From Nitrososphaerota archaeon (lineage in GTDB: Archaea > Thermoproteota > Nitrososphaeria > Conexivisphaerales > DTJL01): DNA of 64,000 nucleotides. Of this stretch, positions 15,349-23,876 are shown piece after piece (the stretch's first letter is position 1; every line of letters starts with the position of its first letter). The notes under the pieces are model-generated. The model was not told the DNA's origin, did no database searches, and was given only the letters and a program-made list of their open reading frames with translations. The stretch is from contig JAJPJS010000016.1 in NCBI GenBank assembly GCA_021324115.1, positions 1-64,000 of the forward strand, written 5' to 3'. Made by a program: the position numbers and the translations under genes.

Positions 15349-17196
15349 TCATTTGTCGGCTGCTCGCTCCAGTATAGCCTTTTTCTTAGCCATCATTATC
15401 TCTCTGGCGGCTGTTATCAATCCCATATGGCTGAAGGCTTGAGGGAAGTTTCCGAGCAATTCCCCCGTATCGGGGTCCAACTCTTCAGCGAACAACCCAA
15501 GGGGGCTTCCAAGTGAAACCAGCTTGTCCATCAGTTGTTCAGCTTCGCGGATTCGGCCCTGCCTTGCCAGAACTGCAACCAGCCAGAAGTTGCAGACGGT
15601 GAACGAGCCTTCCTTTCCTTCAAGGCCATCATCGACTTTGTATCTGTACAATAGTCCATTTCTTGAGAGTTTCTTTCTGATCGCATCGACCGTATGCTTC
15701 ATTGCATCGTCATCGACCGAAACGAAACCAATGAGTGGTAGCAGCAAAAGCGAAGCATCCAGTTCCCTCGACCCGTATCGCATCTTATAGTATCCTTGTT
15801 CCGCGTCAACACCCTTTGACCTGACCTCTCTTTTTATTTCGTTTAACACTTTATTCCATCTGGCGGTATCTTCATGGTGTCCCGTTAAATCGGCTATCTT
15901 ACACGCCCTCTGGAGCCCCACACAACACCAGGCTTTCGTGTACACGTAATGTTCACGCCTGCCCCTTATCTCCCAGATTCCGTTACCCTTTTTCATCCAG
16001 TTGTCACATAAGTATACGGCTATGGGCTTCACGAACCTGTAATACATTTCCTCGGATATTCCCATTCCGTACCTGGATGAAAAATACAGGGCGTCCAGGA
16101 TGCATCCATGCGCATCCAGCTGGAGCTGCATGGAAGCGGCATTGCCCACCCTTACTGGAGCCGAAGACTTGTAGCCCTCAAGGTGATTGAGTTCATGCTC
16201 GGTCAGTCGTGTTGTTCCGTCCACTGTGTACATCAGGTGGAGGTCCTTGTCAAGCGCCGGGTTGTTGTTTATCAGCCAGTGTATGTAGTGTTCAGCTTCG
16301 CTGAATGAGCCAAGCACATGGAATGCCCAGAGTGAAAAAGCGGAATCTCTGATCCAGGAGTACCTGTAGTCCCAATTTCTTCCGTATCCGACCGCTTCAG
16401 GCAGAGAAGTCGTGGCCGCAGCAACTATTGCGCCTGTCGGGGAGTAAACCAGAAGTCTGAGGGCGAGTGCAGACCTCACCACGTTTTCCTTCCACTTTCC
16501 TCTGTACCTGAGCCTGGAAGCCCATCCCCTCCAGTACTTGACTGTGCGACGTAACTGCATCTCTGTAAAGTACTCCTTTGCACTTCTTGGAGAGGATTCG
16601 CCGTAACTCAGGATAAGCAACACCCTGTCCCCCTTCCTTACGCTCAGGACACCCCTGACGGCTCCATCATCCTTCGTAAAGGATCCGGCAGAGGCGCTGA
16701 AAACAAGTTCTTCCTTTGAATTCCGAAACGTATAGCCATTATCATCAGAATCTATCTTTGCAGTTGCTCTACCATAGTCGAATCTCGGTTCCAGCCACAC
16801 CTCCAGATCCATTTTTCCAGAGACACACTTGACGATTCTGTGAATTTCAGGGGGGCTGGACCAGACACTTCCTTTGTGGCAGGGCATAAAATCAATCAGT
16901 TCGACCGAACCAGAATTGCTTTCAAAATATGTCTTCAACACATTCGTGTCTTTGACGTAGCCCTGATGTGAAATGGCTGCTCCGGTGGGGGTTATGGCCC
17001 ACCTTCCGCCACGTTCCCTGTCAAGAATCGATGCGAACGTGCTGGGGGAATCAAACTTCGGGAAGCAACACCAGTCAATAGAACCGTCGTATCCGACAAG
17101 CGCACACGTTCTGGTGTTTCCTATGACTCCATATCCTGATATAGGCTTGTATCTGCCTCGAAAAGGCAGCTTGTAAGTAACTATCTTCCTGCTCAT
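15349..17196 (-). CDS. GH15 glucoamylase/trehalase-type glycosidase
   Basis: A 615-residue GH15 enzyme. The N-terminal beta domain begins YGVIGNTRTCALVGYDGSID. The (alpha/alpha)6 barrel carries GRNWDYRYSWIRDSAFSLWAF and SSAPVRVGNAASMQLQLDAHG, and near the C-terminus FPQAFSHMGLITAA. All are signatures of archaeal GH15 proteins, some of which (in Thermoplasma) are trehalases. It should invert and hydrolyse alpha-glucosidic bonds. Its ATG overlaps the GT4 stop by 4 bp (ATGA), so translation is coupled. The neighbours favour a trehalose-type substrate (inferred). Confidence 0.9.
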   Translation of the reverse strand: MSRKIVTYKLPFRGRYKPISGYGVIGNTRTCALVGYDGSIDWCCFPKFDSPSTFASILDRERGGRWAITPTGAAISHQGYVKDTNVLKTYFESNSGSVELIDFMPCHKGSVWSSPPEIHRIVKCVSGKMDLEVWLEPRFDYGRATAKIDSDDNGYTFRNSKEELVFSASAGSFTKDDGAVRGVLSVRKGDRVLLILSYGESSPRSAKEYFTEMQLRRTVKYWRGWASRLRYRGKWKENVVRSALALRLLVYSPTGAIVAAATTSLPEAVGYGRNWDYRYSWIRDSAFSLWAFHVLGSFSEAEHYIHWLINNNPALDKDLHLMYTVDGTTRLTEHELNHLEGYKSSAPVRVGNAASMQLQLDAHGCILDALYFSSRYGMGISEEMYYRFVKPIAVYLCDNWMKKGNGIWEIRGRREHYVYTKAWCCVGLQRACKIADLTGHHEDTARWNKVLNEIKREVRSKGVDAEQGYYKMRYGSRELDASLLLLPLIGFVSVDDDAMKHTVDAIRKKLSRNGLLYRYKVDDGLEGKEGSFTVCNFWLVAVLARQGRIREAEQLMDKLVSLGSPLGLFAEELDPDTGELLGNFPQAFSHMGLITAAREIMMAKKKAILERAADK

Positions 17197-18611
17197 TCCC
17201 TCAGTCTGAATGCCTTGCTCGCCTCCTCGAGTATCTCCTTCTCCCTCTTTATCGCCACGTCAATGTGGCATTGTTTCGATGTTTCGTAGCCGTAATCTCC
17301 CAGTTTGTCCGCGTCTGCACCCAGGGCTTTCATCAGGGCTTCGGCCGCCGAGTCCGCATCACCAGAGGGAAAGGTGTATCCGTTGGACCCATTCACGACG
17401 AGCTCACTCACGCCGGCTCCTGTGCTTACTACAACAGGCTTCCTGTGCATCCATCCTTCTAGAACCGTTATTCCGAACCCCTCAAGCCTGGAAGTAAGCA
17501 AAACCACAGAAGAAAGGTTGTACGCAGCCTTGAGCTCTTCCCTGCTGGCATGACCGAGAAAGGTAACACTTTCCTCAAGTTTGAGGTCTCTTACCATTTG
17601 TTCAAGCTCCGCCCTCCATGACGCACCCTTACCATGACCCAGCCCTCCCCTCTTGGACGAGGAAAAGCTACCATTCCCTATCAGGACAAGTTTGACCTTC
17701 CTTCTTTTTAGCACCTCTGCAGTGGCTCTTATCGCGACATCCTGCGATTTTATCCTGTCCATCCTGGCAACAACGAGAACAAGATCCTCATCCTTTTTCA
17801 GCTTCACGTTTTCGACCAATCTGTCGGTAGCATCCGAGCCCGGTTGCTGCGCCCAGTCATCCGGGTCGATGTATGGATATAACTGGTACGCCTTCCCCCT
17901 GTATTCGGACCTTATCAGTCCCTCCAGATCCCTTCTTGTGCTCACCACAACCACGTCAAATCCTTCCATGGTTCTGACCACAAACCTCCTGGTGAAGGGC
18001 CCCATGTTGTCGGGGGAGTAGGGTATGTGCCATCGTAAAACGGCTGGAGCGGGCGGTCCTATCAGACTCCCGGTAAGAAGTTGCTGGAAATCCTGTACGT
18101 AGAAGACGTCTGTGTCCGAAATATGGTCGAACATTCTCTCAGCATTGGCCCAGTTGTACCTGGCATATGCTCTGAAGCCGTTCAGCGTGAAGCCAGGGTT
18201 ACCTAGGCCGTGTATCTCGGACCAGAGCCCCTCCTTGAATGTCGTGTACTCTCTGAGGTCTCTTTCGCCTATTTCGACATGGGAAATCAGGATTCCGTCC
18301 GTGATCACCCTTGGAGGGTAGTTCACGCCAAGGCTGACCCAAACAACGTTTGTCAGAAAACCCTGTTGCATCAGCTTCTTCACAGATGGGTAAATGGTTG
18401 CGGTTACGCCACCAGGTGAATAATCGTAGTCCACCCCCTCTTCGAGCTCCTTAATGTTGATGGGGTCAGAAAGCGATCCATACTTTTCGAGCAGTTCGTC
18501 GTACCTCAGCTTGAATCTGATGAAAGGGGTTTGGCTGTTAACGCAAATTTTCATATCTTTCCTACCGGATACCGCACCACTTAAAACCTTGGCGCCCTTG
18601 TTCAGGCTCAC
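17193..18611 (-). CDS. GT4-family glycosyltransferase (candidate trehalose or trehalose-phosphate synthase)
   Basis: A 472-residue two-Rossmann-fold retaining glycosyltransferase. The C-terminal half shows VLVVARMDRIKSQDVAIRA (nucleotide-sugar loop) and the E-x7-E motif in EGFGITVLEGWMHRKPVVVS. The GTG start overlaps the TAG of the HAD phosphatase by one base, and its stop overlaps the GH15 start. A synthase/phosphatase/hydrolase order is that of a disaccharide cycle such as trehalose. Mannosylglycerate or another glucoside remains possible. Confidence 0.85.
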   Translation of the reverse strand: MSLNKGAKVLSGAVSGRKDMKICVNSQTPFIRFKLRYDELLEKYGSLSDPINIKELEEGVDYDYSPGGVTATIYPSVKKLMQQGFLTNVVWVSLGVNYPPRVITDGILISHVEIGERDLREYTTFKEGLWSEIHGLGNPGFTLNGFRAYARYNWANAERMFDHISDTDVFYVQDFQQLLTGSLIGPPAPAVLRWHIPYSPDNMGPFTRRFVVRTMEGFDVVVVSTRRDLEGLIRSEYRGKAYQLYPYIDPDDWAQQPGSDATDRLVENVKLKKDEDLVLVVARMDRIKSQDVAIRATAEVLKRRKVKLVLIGNGSFSSSKRGGLGHGKGASWRAELEQMVRDLKLEESVTFLGHASREELKAAYNLSSVVLLTSRLEGFGITVLEGWMHRKPVVVSTGAGVSELVVNGSNGYTFPSGDADSAAEALMKALGADADKLGDYGYETSKQCHIDVAIKREKEILEEASKAFRLRE

Positions 18612-19315
18612 TATGTGCCAGGAAATAATCGCCTTGTCAACTCGGTCCAGCCCAATCCGTCTTCGAGCTGGGCAGTCATCTGTGCCGTTGCCCTGAGCTC
18701 CTGTACTGCATTGGCCACCGCAAGCCCGATATCGCCGGTCAGAAGCAAATCGACATCATTTTCACCATCTCCTATGCAGGCGATGCACCTCCCTTCCCAG
18801 CCCAGCTCCTTCAGAGCAAGTCTCAAACCCCTTCCCTTATCCACCCCGGGAGGCAGGACCATCACCCTGTCCCTGTTGTACATCAATTTCACAGGAGCGC
18901 CAAAATCAAAGTCTTCGAGGCTGGGTCCGTACTCACGTGGCAAGGATACTATCACCTCCTCGCAACCAAGCGTAAACTGGTTTCCAACTCTTGACCTCAC
19001 ATCCGCCCACCAGGGTACGGAAATAACGACCCGCTTGGCCGACTTCGTCGTTTCTATCACTGCGCCATTTTCAAGAACAACCGCGTCAAACTCGGACCGA
19101 TCGATCACTTCCTGCTGCTCCTTCGCACACCGTCCTGTCACAAGGATCAAACCCACGCCGATTTTCTTCAACCTCGAAACCTCACGCAGTACTTCCTGAC
19201 TTATCGGTTCCCCCTTTTTCTTCATCGTACCGTCAAGGTCGGTCGCCAGGACGCTATGTATGGGAGACCAGTTTCCATTCTTGGGGCAGTTCTTTGTCCT
19301 ATTGCTGGGAATCAT
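18611..19315 (-). CDS. HAD-IIB sugar phosphatase (candidate trehalose-6-phosphatase type)
   Basis: A 234-residue HAD phosphatase. Motif I is ATDLDGTMK (Asp nucleophile), motif II lies in ILVTGRCAKE, and motif IV is CIGDGENDVDLLLTGDIGLAVANA. The cap is the alpha/beta C2B type of sucrose-, mannosyl-3-phosphoglycerate- and trehalose-phosphatases, and also of the Thermoplasma phosphoglycolate phosphatase TA0175. Operon position before a GT4 synthase supports a sugar-phosphate substrate. The true start may be a few codons internal. Confidence 0.85.
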   Translation of the reverse strand: MIPSNRTKNCPKNGNWSPIHSVLATDLDGTMKKKGEPISQEVLREVSRLKKIGVGLILVTGRCAKEQQEVIDRSEFDAVVLENGAVIETTKSAKRVVISVPWWADVRSRVGNQFTLGCEEVIVSLPREYGPSLEDFDFGAPVKLMYNRDRVMVLPPGVDKGRGLRLALKELGWEGRCIACIGDGENDVDLLLTGDIGLAVANAVQELRATAQMTAQLEDGLGWTELTRRLFPGT

Positions 19316-19523
19316 AGGTGGAATTCACTTTCACCCACAGAAGTAAATTCTGCAGCGATGCAAGAATGACACGCTGGTGGCACAGCAATCGCACCAGAAC
19401 GTGAAATCTTGATTAGAAAAGGTTTGCACTATCGTCGGCTAAATGTTCACCTACCATTTGATTTAAATTACAAGCAGAATCATGCATAAAGCAAATTATA
19501 ACATATTGCAGTGTTACACGAGT

Positions 19524-21299
19524 TCATCGAACCAGTGCGGTTCTCCTAAGTACGGACGTGTCCACCACTATGTTGGCCACCAGTAAGAGAGAAAGCAAGG
19601 GCAGAAGTATCAATAATGTTGTGTACGGGTCCGTCTGCCCGATCGGTAGCCATGTGATCGTCGCCGAAACAGGAAGTAATTTGAAGGTAAGGGCGCTGAG
19701 TGCCAGAAAACAGACCAGATTGAATATGGAAAGAAACAGTTCCGTTCCAAGTACACCAAGTTCAAGCATATCGAATATCAGATAGGCAAACACCACTGTG
19801 GCGGAGCCAAACACTATCACCGTCGCCCCCAGAAAGTATATTGCCCCGCCTGCCACGAAGCAGCTCACACCCACGACGAATGGAAGCACATCCTTGCTGC
19901 CCCATCCTTCATTTCTATGCCTTCTCATCCAGATTTCCGATAGGCTGATCAGTCCAAGACTCACAAGAACCATGAAATCTGTGACGTTTATCAGGAAGTT
20001 CTGATTGCTCACCGCCAGAAGGAAGATCGAGGCAAGCGTGAATAGCCATGAAAGTTTGGCAAGGGACCGTGGCATGTACCCATCCTCTCCAAGTGCTGCC
20101 AGGTGTCTCGAAGCCGCAAGGAAGGCCGGTACAAACGTAGTCGCCGTGGCTATCAGGAAGGCGGCCGATACTACAAGTCCCTGCACAGGTCCCAGGTAGG
20201 TGCTTGCCAGGTACAGGGCTGGTATCTGCGCCGAATTCACGGCGGCGATGTCAGGGTGGACGGAGTAAACAGCAAGAGCATACAGTATATTCAGAACCGC
20301 CGCGATGACAACGCTTCCAACCATGGCCATTCCCAGGTAGGATGTTTTTTCGACTCTGTACCCCCTGTTGATCCAGGACACAACTGGGATCGGGGAAGTG
20401 TCTACTGCTTCCCTTTCAAGTGATTGAATTTCCTGGAAGCCGAAGAAGAGAAGGTAAAGATACCCCGTATTAATCACAAGTGCAGCAATCCAATTCTCCT
20501 GCAGGTTGATGTGAAAAAGACCTGACAGGTTCCAGGAGCCAATCGACCCCAACGCCTGTATGTGGTAGAGAAGAAGAGCAATCATACCGAAGGTAAGTAC
20601 AATCTGCAGGAGCCCCGTCAGCTTCAGATATCTCTGCTCGAAGATCACATTAAGTATGGTCCAACCGATGAAAAAGAGGGCAAGTCCCCAGACGATAATT
20701 GAAGTATCTGCCCCCTGTACACCGAGCCTAGCGAGGACAGGAGGCATAATTTCGAAGTCGAATATGATGAATATGATTTTGGAGTATGCAGCCAGGGCTG
20801 TGTTGGCCACCCACATCGAGAGTCTGGAAATGAAATACCGTGCGCTTCTGGTTCCGCAGGCAAGCTTCGTAAACGATGGCCCTCCCAGACCGCCCAGTCC
20901 GAGTCTCTTTGATTCCTTGTACATGTTGACGTATACTTTGGCCATGGCAACGGAGAGGGCCGTGGCTATCAGCAGCGAAAGGAGTGAGATGGATTCGTAC
21001 TGCATGATGTTCTGCGGGATCAAGACAAAGAGAGGAGACCCGAGTGTTGCCCCCAGCCCTATGCTCAACATCGTGCCAAAGCCGTAGACCGGCCTGGTCC
21101 TCACCACTGCGGGTAACCTGCCGAGTCGCACGACCAGTGATTCAGGAAGGGAAGCTACGAGAGCCAGTCCGGAGACAGCGGCAGCAATTGAGGAGAGAAT
21201 CAGAATCGCGTCCGAGGGAACTATACTGCCCGTCGACGTGAAGTACAGCAGTTCATCATACAGATAGACAAGGGCATAAACAAGGGCAACCAGGCCCAC
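19524..21299 (-). CDS. APC-superfamily amino-acid permease-like transporter
   Basis: A 591-residue protein with about 12-14 hydrophobic helices. The conserved APC helix-1 motif is visible as YGFGTMLSIGLGATLGSPLFVLIPQN. The helix-6 region is YLYLLFFGFQEIQSLEREAVD. A further pair of helices at the start extends the usual fold. The GTG at 21299 is the only good start. The open frame extends to 21365 without another, so an N-terminal variation is possible. The substrate is unknown. Confidence 0.8.
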   Translation of the reverse strand: MGLVALVYALVYLYDELLYFTSTGSIVPSDAILILSSIAAAVSGLALVASLPESLVVRLGRLPAVVRTRPVYGFGTMLSIGLGATLGSPLFVLIPQNIMQYESISLLSLLIATALSVAMAKVYVNMYKESKRLGLGGLGGPSFTKLACGTRSARYFISRLSMWVANTALAAYSKIIFIIFDFEIMPPVLARLGVQGADTSIIVWGLALFFIGWTILNVIFEQRYLKLTGLLQIVLTFGMIALLLYHIQALGSIGSWNLSGLFHINLQENWIAALVINTGYLYLLFFGFQEIQSLEREAVDTSPIPVVSWINRGYRVEKTSYLGMAMVGSVVIAAVLNILYALAVYSVHPDIAAVNSAQIPALYLASTYLGPVQGLVVSAAFLIATATTFVPAFLAASRHLAALGEDGYMPRSLAKLSWLFTLASIFLLAVSNQNFLINVTDFMVLVSLGLISLSEIWMRRHRNEGWGSKDVLPFVVGVSCFVAGGAIYFLGATVIVFGSATVVFAYLIFDMLELGVLGTELFLSIFNLVCFLALSALTFKLLPVSATITWLPIGQTDPYTTLLILLPLLSLLLVANIVVDTSVLRRTALVR

Positions 21300-21414
21300 C
21301 GCGACTCCAACGGATTTTGTAAGCAGTCCCGCGGACCTGCTGACTGACGATGGCCTGTCCGTGGTTCATACCCTCCCAATGTCCTTCGGCAAGGCATTAA
21401 GGAAAGACACGGTT

Positions 21415-21894
21415 TCACCCTGATGGCTCTATCGTGAGTCCTGCTTCCTTCATTGCCAGTGATGCCTGTCTGAGTGTGAGAACCGCGGAGAGCAAAAGCA
21501 CAACGGCGAAGACGAATTCCAGTACCTTCGTAAGCAGAAAGAGCGGCCCCCCGCCGTTTATGTAGGCCAGCACATGCACAAAGTAATCATAAACAGCCGC
21601 TGGAACATCGAGGCCCGCGACGGCTGGAGCGAAGAGAACAAGTCCTCCGATGATGAGCAGTGCCGACAGGATCATCTCTCCAACGGCGATCAGCACATAC
21701 CCCCGTCTGGAGAAGCTCCTTCCCTTCCTTACCAGCTCTATGAATCTGTTCACGTTCTCGTCGTGAGCCTCTCGAACCATACGATCCAGCACAAGCTTGG
21801 CCTGTGAGTCTGACTGCTGCATTATCATGAAACCCTTTATATCCAGCAGGAGCTGATTGACCATAGTTTCCGTTACATCGTCGCTTTTGGTCAC
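21415..21894 (-). CDS. membrane protein of unknown function
   Basis: About 159 residues from a GTG at 21894 (21864 ATG also possible). The frame is open to 22053, but that extension would overlap the divergent gene at 22006 and looks non-native. Residues about 35-60 form a charged helix, followed by a hydrophobic hairpin (GYVLIAVGEMILSALLIIGG) and a third and fourth helix near the C-terminus. It precedes the APC permease on the same strand. Confidence 0.6.
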   Translation of the reverse strand: MTKSDDVTETMVNQLLLDIKGFMIMQQSDSQAKLVLDRMVREAHDENVNRFIELVRKGRSFSRRGYVLIAVGEMILSALLIIGGLVLFAPAVAGLDVPAAVYDYFVHVLAYINGGGPLFLLTKVLEFVFAVVLLLSAVLTLRQASLAMKEAGLTIEPSG

Positions 21895-22005
21895 TTCGGG
21901 AGCGGAATCCTGACCTCCATGATATAGGCATTTTGACCTCTTTTTCTGTAAGTATCGGTTCGAACATACGTCTTTAATAATTACCACGTTTCTACGTACT
22001 GGGGA

Positions 22006-23157
22006 ATGAGTACCAAAACGAGCGGGACGCAGGAGAGAGATGCCTCGGGACACCTGAAATCGGTGCTCATGGACCTGATAGATTCTGTCAGGTTTGCCCA
22101 GAATGTAAAGGATGCAGAGGCAAAAACCAGGTCATCCCAGGAAAGGCTCGAAAGGCAGATGGAGGAGCTTGAGGTGTTGAAAACCAGTATATTCGATTCA
22201 CTCTCTGATGTAAAGTGGCTCGACGAAACGTACAAAACCGAGCTCGGCAAGAACATAACGAGTTTTGTGAATGCTGCTGTTGACCAGGTTCGTGTTCGTC
22301 TCAAAGCCAGGCTGAAGCAGGATCAGGACGATTACAAAAACGCGACCGAATCGGAAAGGGTCAAGGCTGTCAAGAGTCTTGAAGCATTTCTTGCCTCGTC
22401 CCCCCTTCCCATCGTTGACAGCGTCATAGCCCTGAAGCATGATGAAGGATCATACGCCGCCCGGGCCAGGTACAAGGCAGAAGGGGGAATTCAGTATGAA
22501 TTTTCACTTAACTCGGCACAGTCAAAACTGTTTCAGAATGATTTCTCACTTGGTATGCTTGGAAAGGAGATCAAGCTCCCGGTCAGGCTGAGCAAGACCT
22601 GGCTGAAGAAGGAACCAACTGCAGGATTTGAGAGATTCGACCAGTATGTACTCGACAAGGCGGAAGCATCCGGTAATCATATTGTTGCGAGCTTCATGAG
22701 CAGTGAATCGGAATCCACAGTGGATGTCGTATTCTCGAAATCGGATCAGGATTCCTTCGTTACCGTTGAATATCATGACGCCAAGGGAAGAGTAGATGTG
22801 ACCGGGGAACCCTCCCTCAGCAAATACCTGGATATGCAGACGCTAAAATCTTCGATGGCGCAACTTCTTGCTGCAATAGGGGAGTTGGAAAGGTCCAAGC
22901 TTGCCCTTACCAGACTTAAGGTGGGTGAGGAGGATATCCTGGAATCGCTCGATTGCTACGGTTTCATGCTGAAGGTGATCGAAGTTCTGAAACCCGAATT
23001 CGAGTCCTGGAAGGGTGCACCTGTGGACAACGCTCTTCTCAAAGAAAGGTTAAGGTTGCTCGGGGAAAAGGCCAGACCCGTAGTCAGGGCTCTGGGGCTA
23101 TCTGAAGCGATACTCGCGGAAGCAAAGTGGCAGAAGGAAGGTCTCGAAGGTGCATAG
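22006..23157 (+). CDS. conserved-looking coiled-coil protein of unknown function
   Basis: A 383-residue soluble protein. Residues about 15-110 are strongly helical and charged (for example SSQERLERQMEELEVLKTSI), likely a coiled coil. A mixed alpha/beta core follows (about 140-280), and the last 100 residues are helical again. No signal peptide or membrane segment is present. It is divergent from the membrane protein at 21415-21894. I do not recognise a family. Confidence 0.7.
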   Translation: MSTKTSGTQERDASGHLKSVLMDLIDSVRFAQNVKDAEAKTRSSQERLERQMEELEVLKTSIFDSLSDVKWLDETYKTELGKNITSFVNAAVDQVRVRLKARLKQDQDDYKNATESERVKAVKSLEAFLASSPLPIVDSVIALKHDEGSYAARARYKAEGGIQYEFSLNSAQSKLFQNDFSLGMLGKEIKLPVRLSKTWLKKEPTAGFERFDQYVLDKAEASGNHIVASFMSSESESTVDVVFSKSDQDSFVTVEYHDAKGRVDVTGEPSLSKYLDMQTLKSSMAQLLAAIGELERSKLALTRLKVGEEDILESLDCYGFMLKVIEVLKPEFESWKGAPVDNALLKERLRLLGEKARPVVRALGLSEAILAEAKWQKEGLEGA

Positions 23158-23262
23158 GATTGGCCCGTATAGGCATGTTGCTTGGCTGAACAGAAGAGAA
23201 CCCACCGTGATAAATATTACACGCTGAAATTCTTTTTCCCATACTCAGAACCGGTATCTTTT

Positions 23263-23661
23263 CTAAGCCATCCTGCTGATGTCGTCAGTAATGGACTTGC
23301 GAGATGTGAAACCTTCGTCCTTTCCATGCCAGTACATGACTCTGGGTTCACCCAGCCTCCAGCACAACCAAACCTCCCTGTCGAACATTTTCGCCGGGAA
23401 ATCCACAAGACAGGTGTCAATATCCTTGATTACACACCCCAGCTCTTCGATTTCTTCAATCTGCCTGTACAGGTCTGAAACTACTCTATTCAGTCTTCTT
23501 TTCTGTCTCGAAAATTCGACTATCGAGAGCTCCCCGGATATATTCAGCGACTCCTGAATCTGATCCAGCGCTTCCTTAAGCTGCGTGAGATGTTTCAGCG
23601 CGTCGACGAGCTTCGGGAGCATCAAATCTGCATCCTGTGGAGTGAAATATCCTTCTGCCAT
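23263..23661 (-). CDS. DUF2203 family protein
   Basis: A 132-residue protein with the DUF2203 pattern: an N-terminal YFTPQDADLMLPKL motif, a long helical hairpin, then IEELGCVIKDIDTCLVDFPA and EVWLCWRLGEPRVMYWHGKDEGF. The family is widespread in bacteria and archaea and its function is unknown. It lies alone, convergent with the coiled-coil gene. Confidence 0.88.
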   Translation of the reverse strand: MAEGYFTPQDADLMLPKLVDALKHLTQLKEALDQIQESLNISGELSIVEFSRQKRRLNRVVSDLYRQIEEIEELGCVIKDIDTCLVDFPAKMFDREVWLCWRLGEPRVMYWHGKDEGFTSRKSITDDISRMA

Positions 23662-23876
23662 ACAACCACGGTCTTTCCATTGTCCCTCCTATAAACTTGA
23701 GAACCTAAATTATTTACCTGAGCACGTATAGACGTGTCAAACTCCTGAGTTACCGGCTTTCCGGTCGGTGTTTCAATCGGCTTGCGTCGATCGAAGCCCG
23801 CCTCTCTTTTGATAGTTCAACGCTTCCTGGCTAAATATCAGCCAAAGACATATTAGCGCCCACTTTTCGCAGGCAT

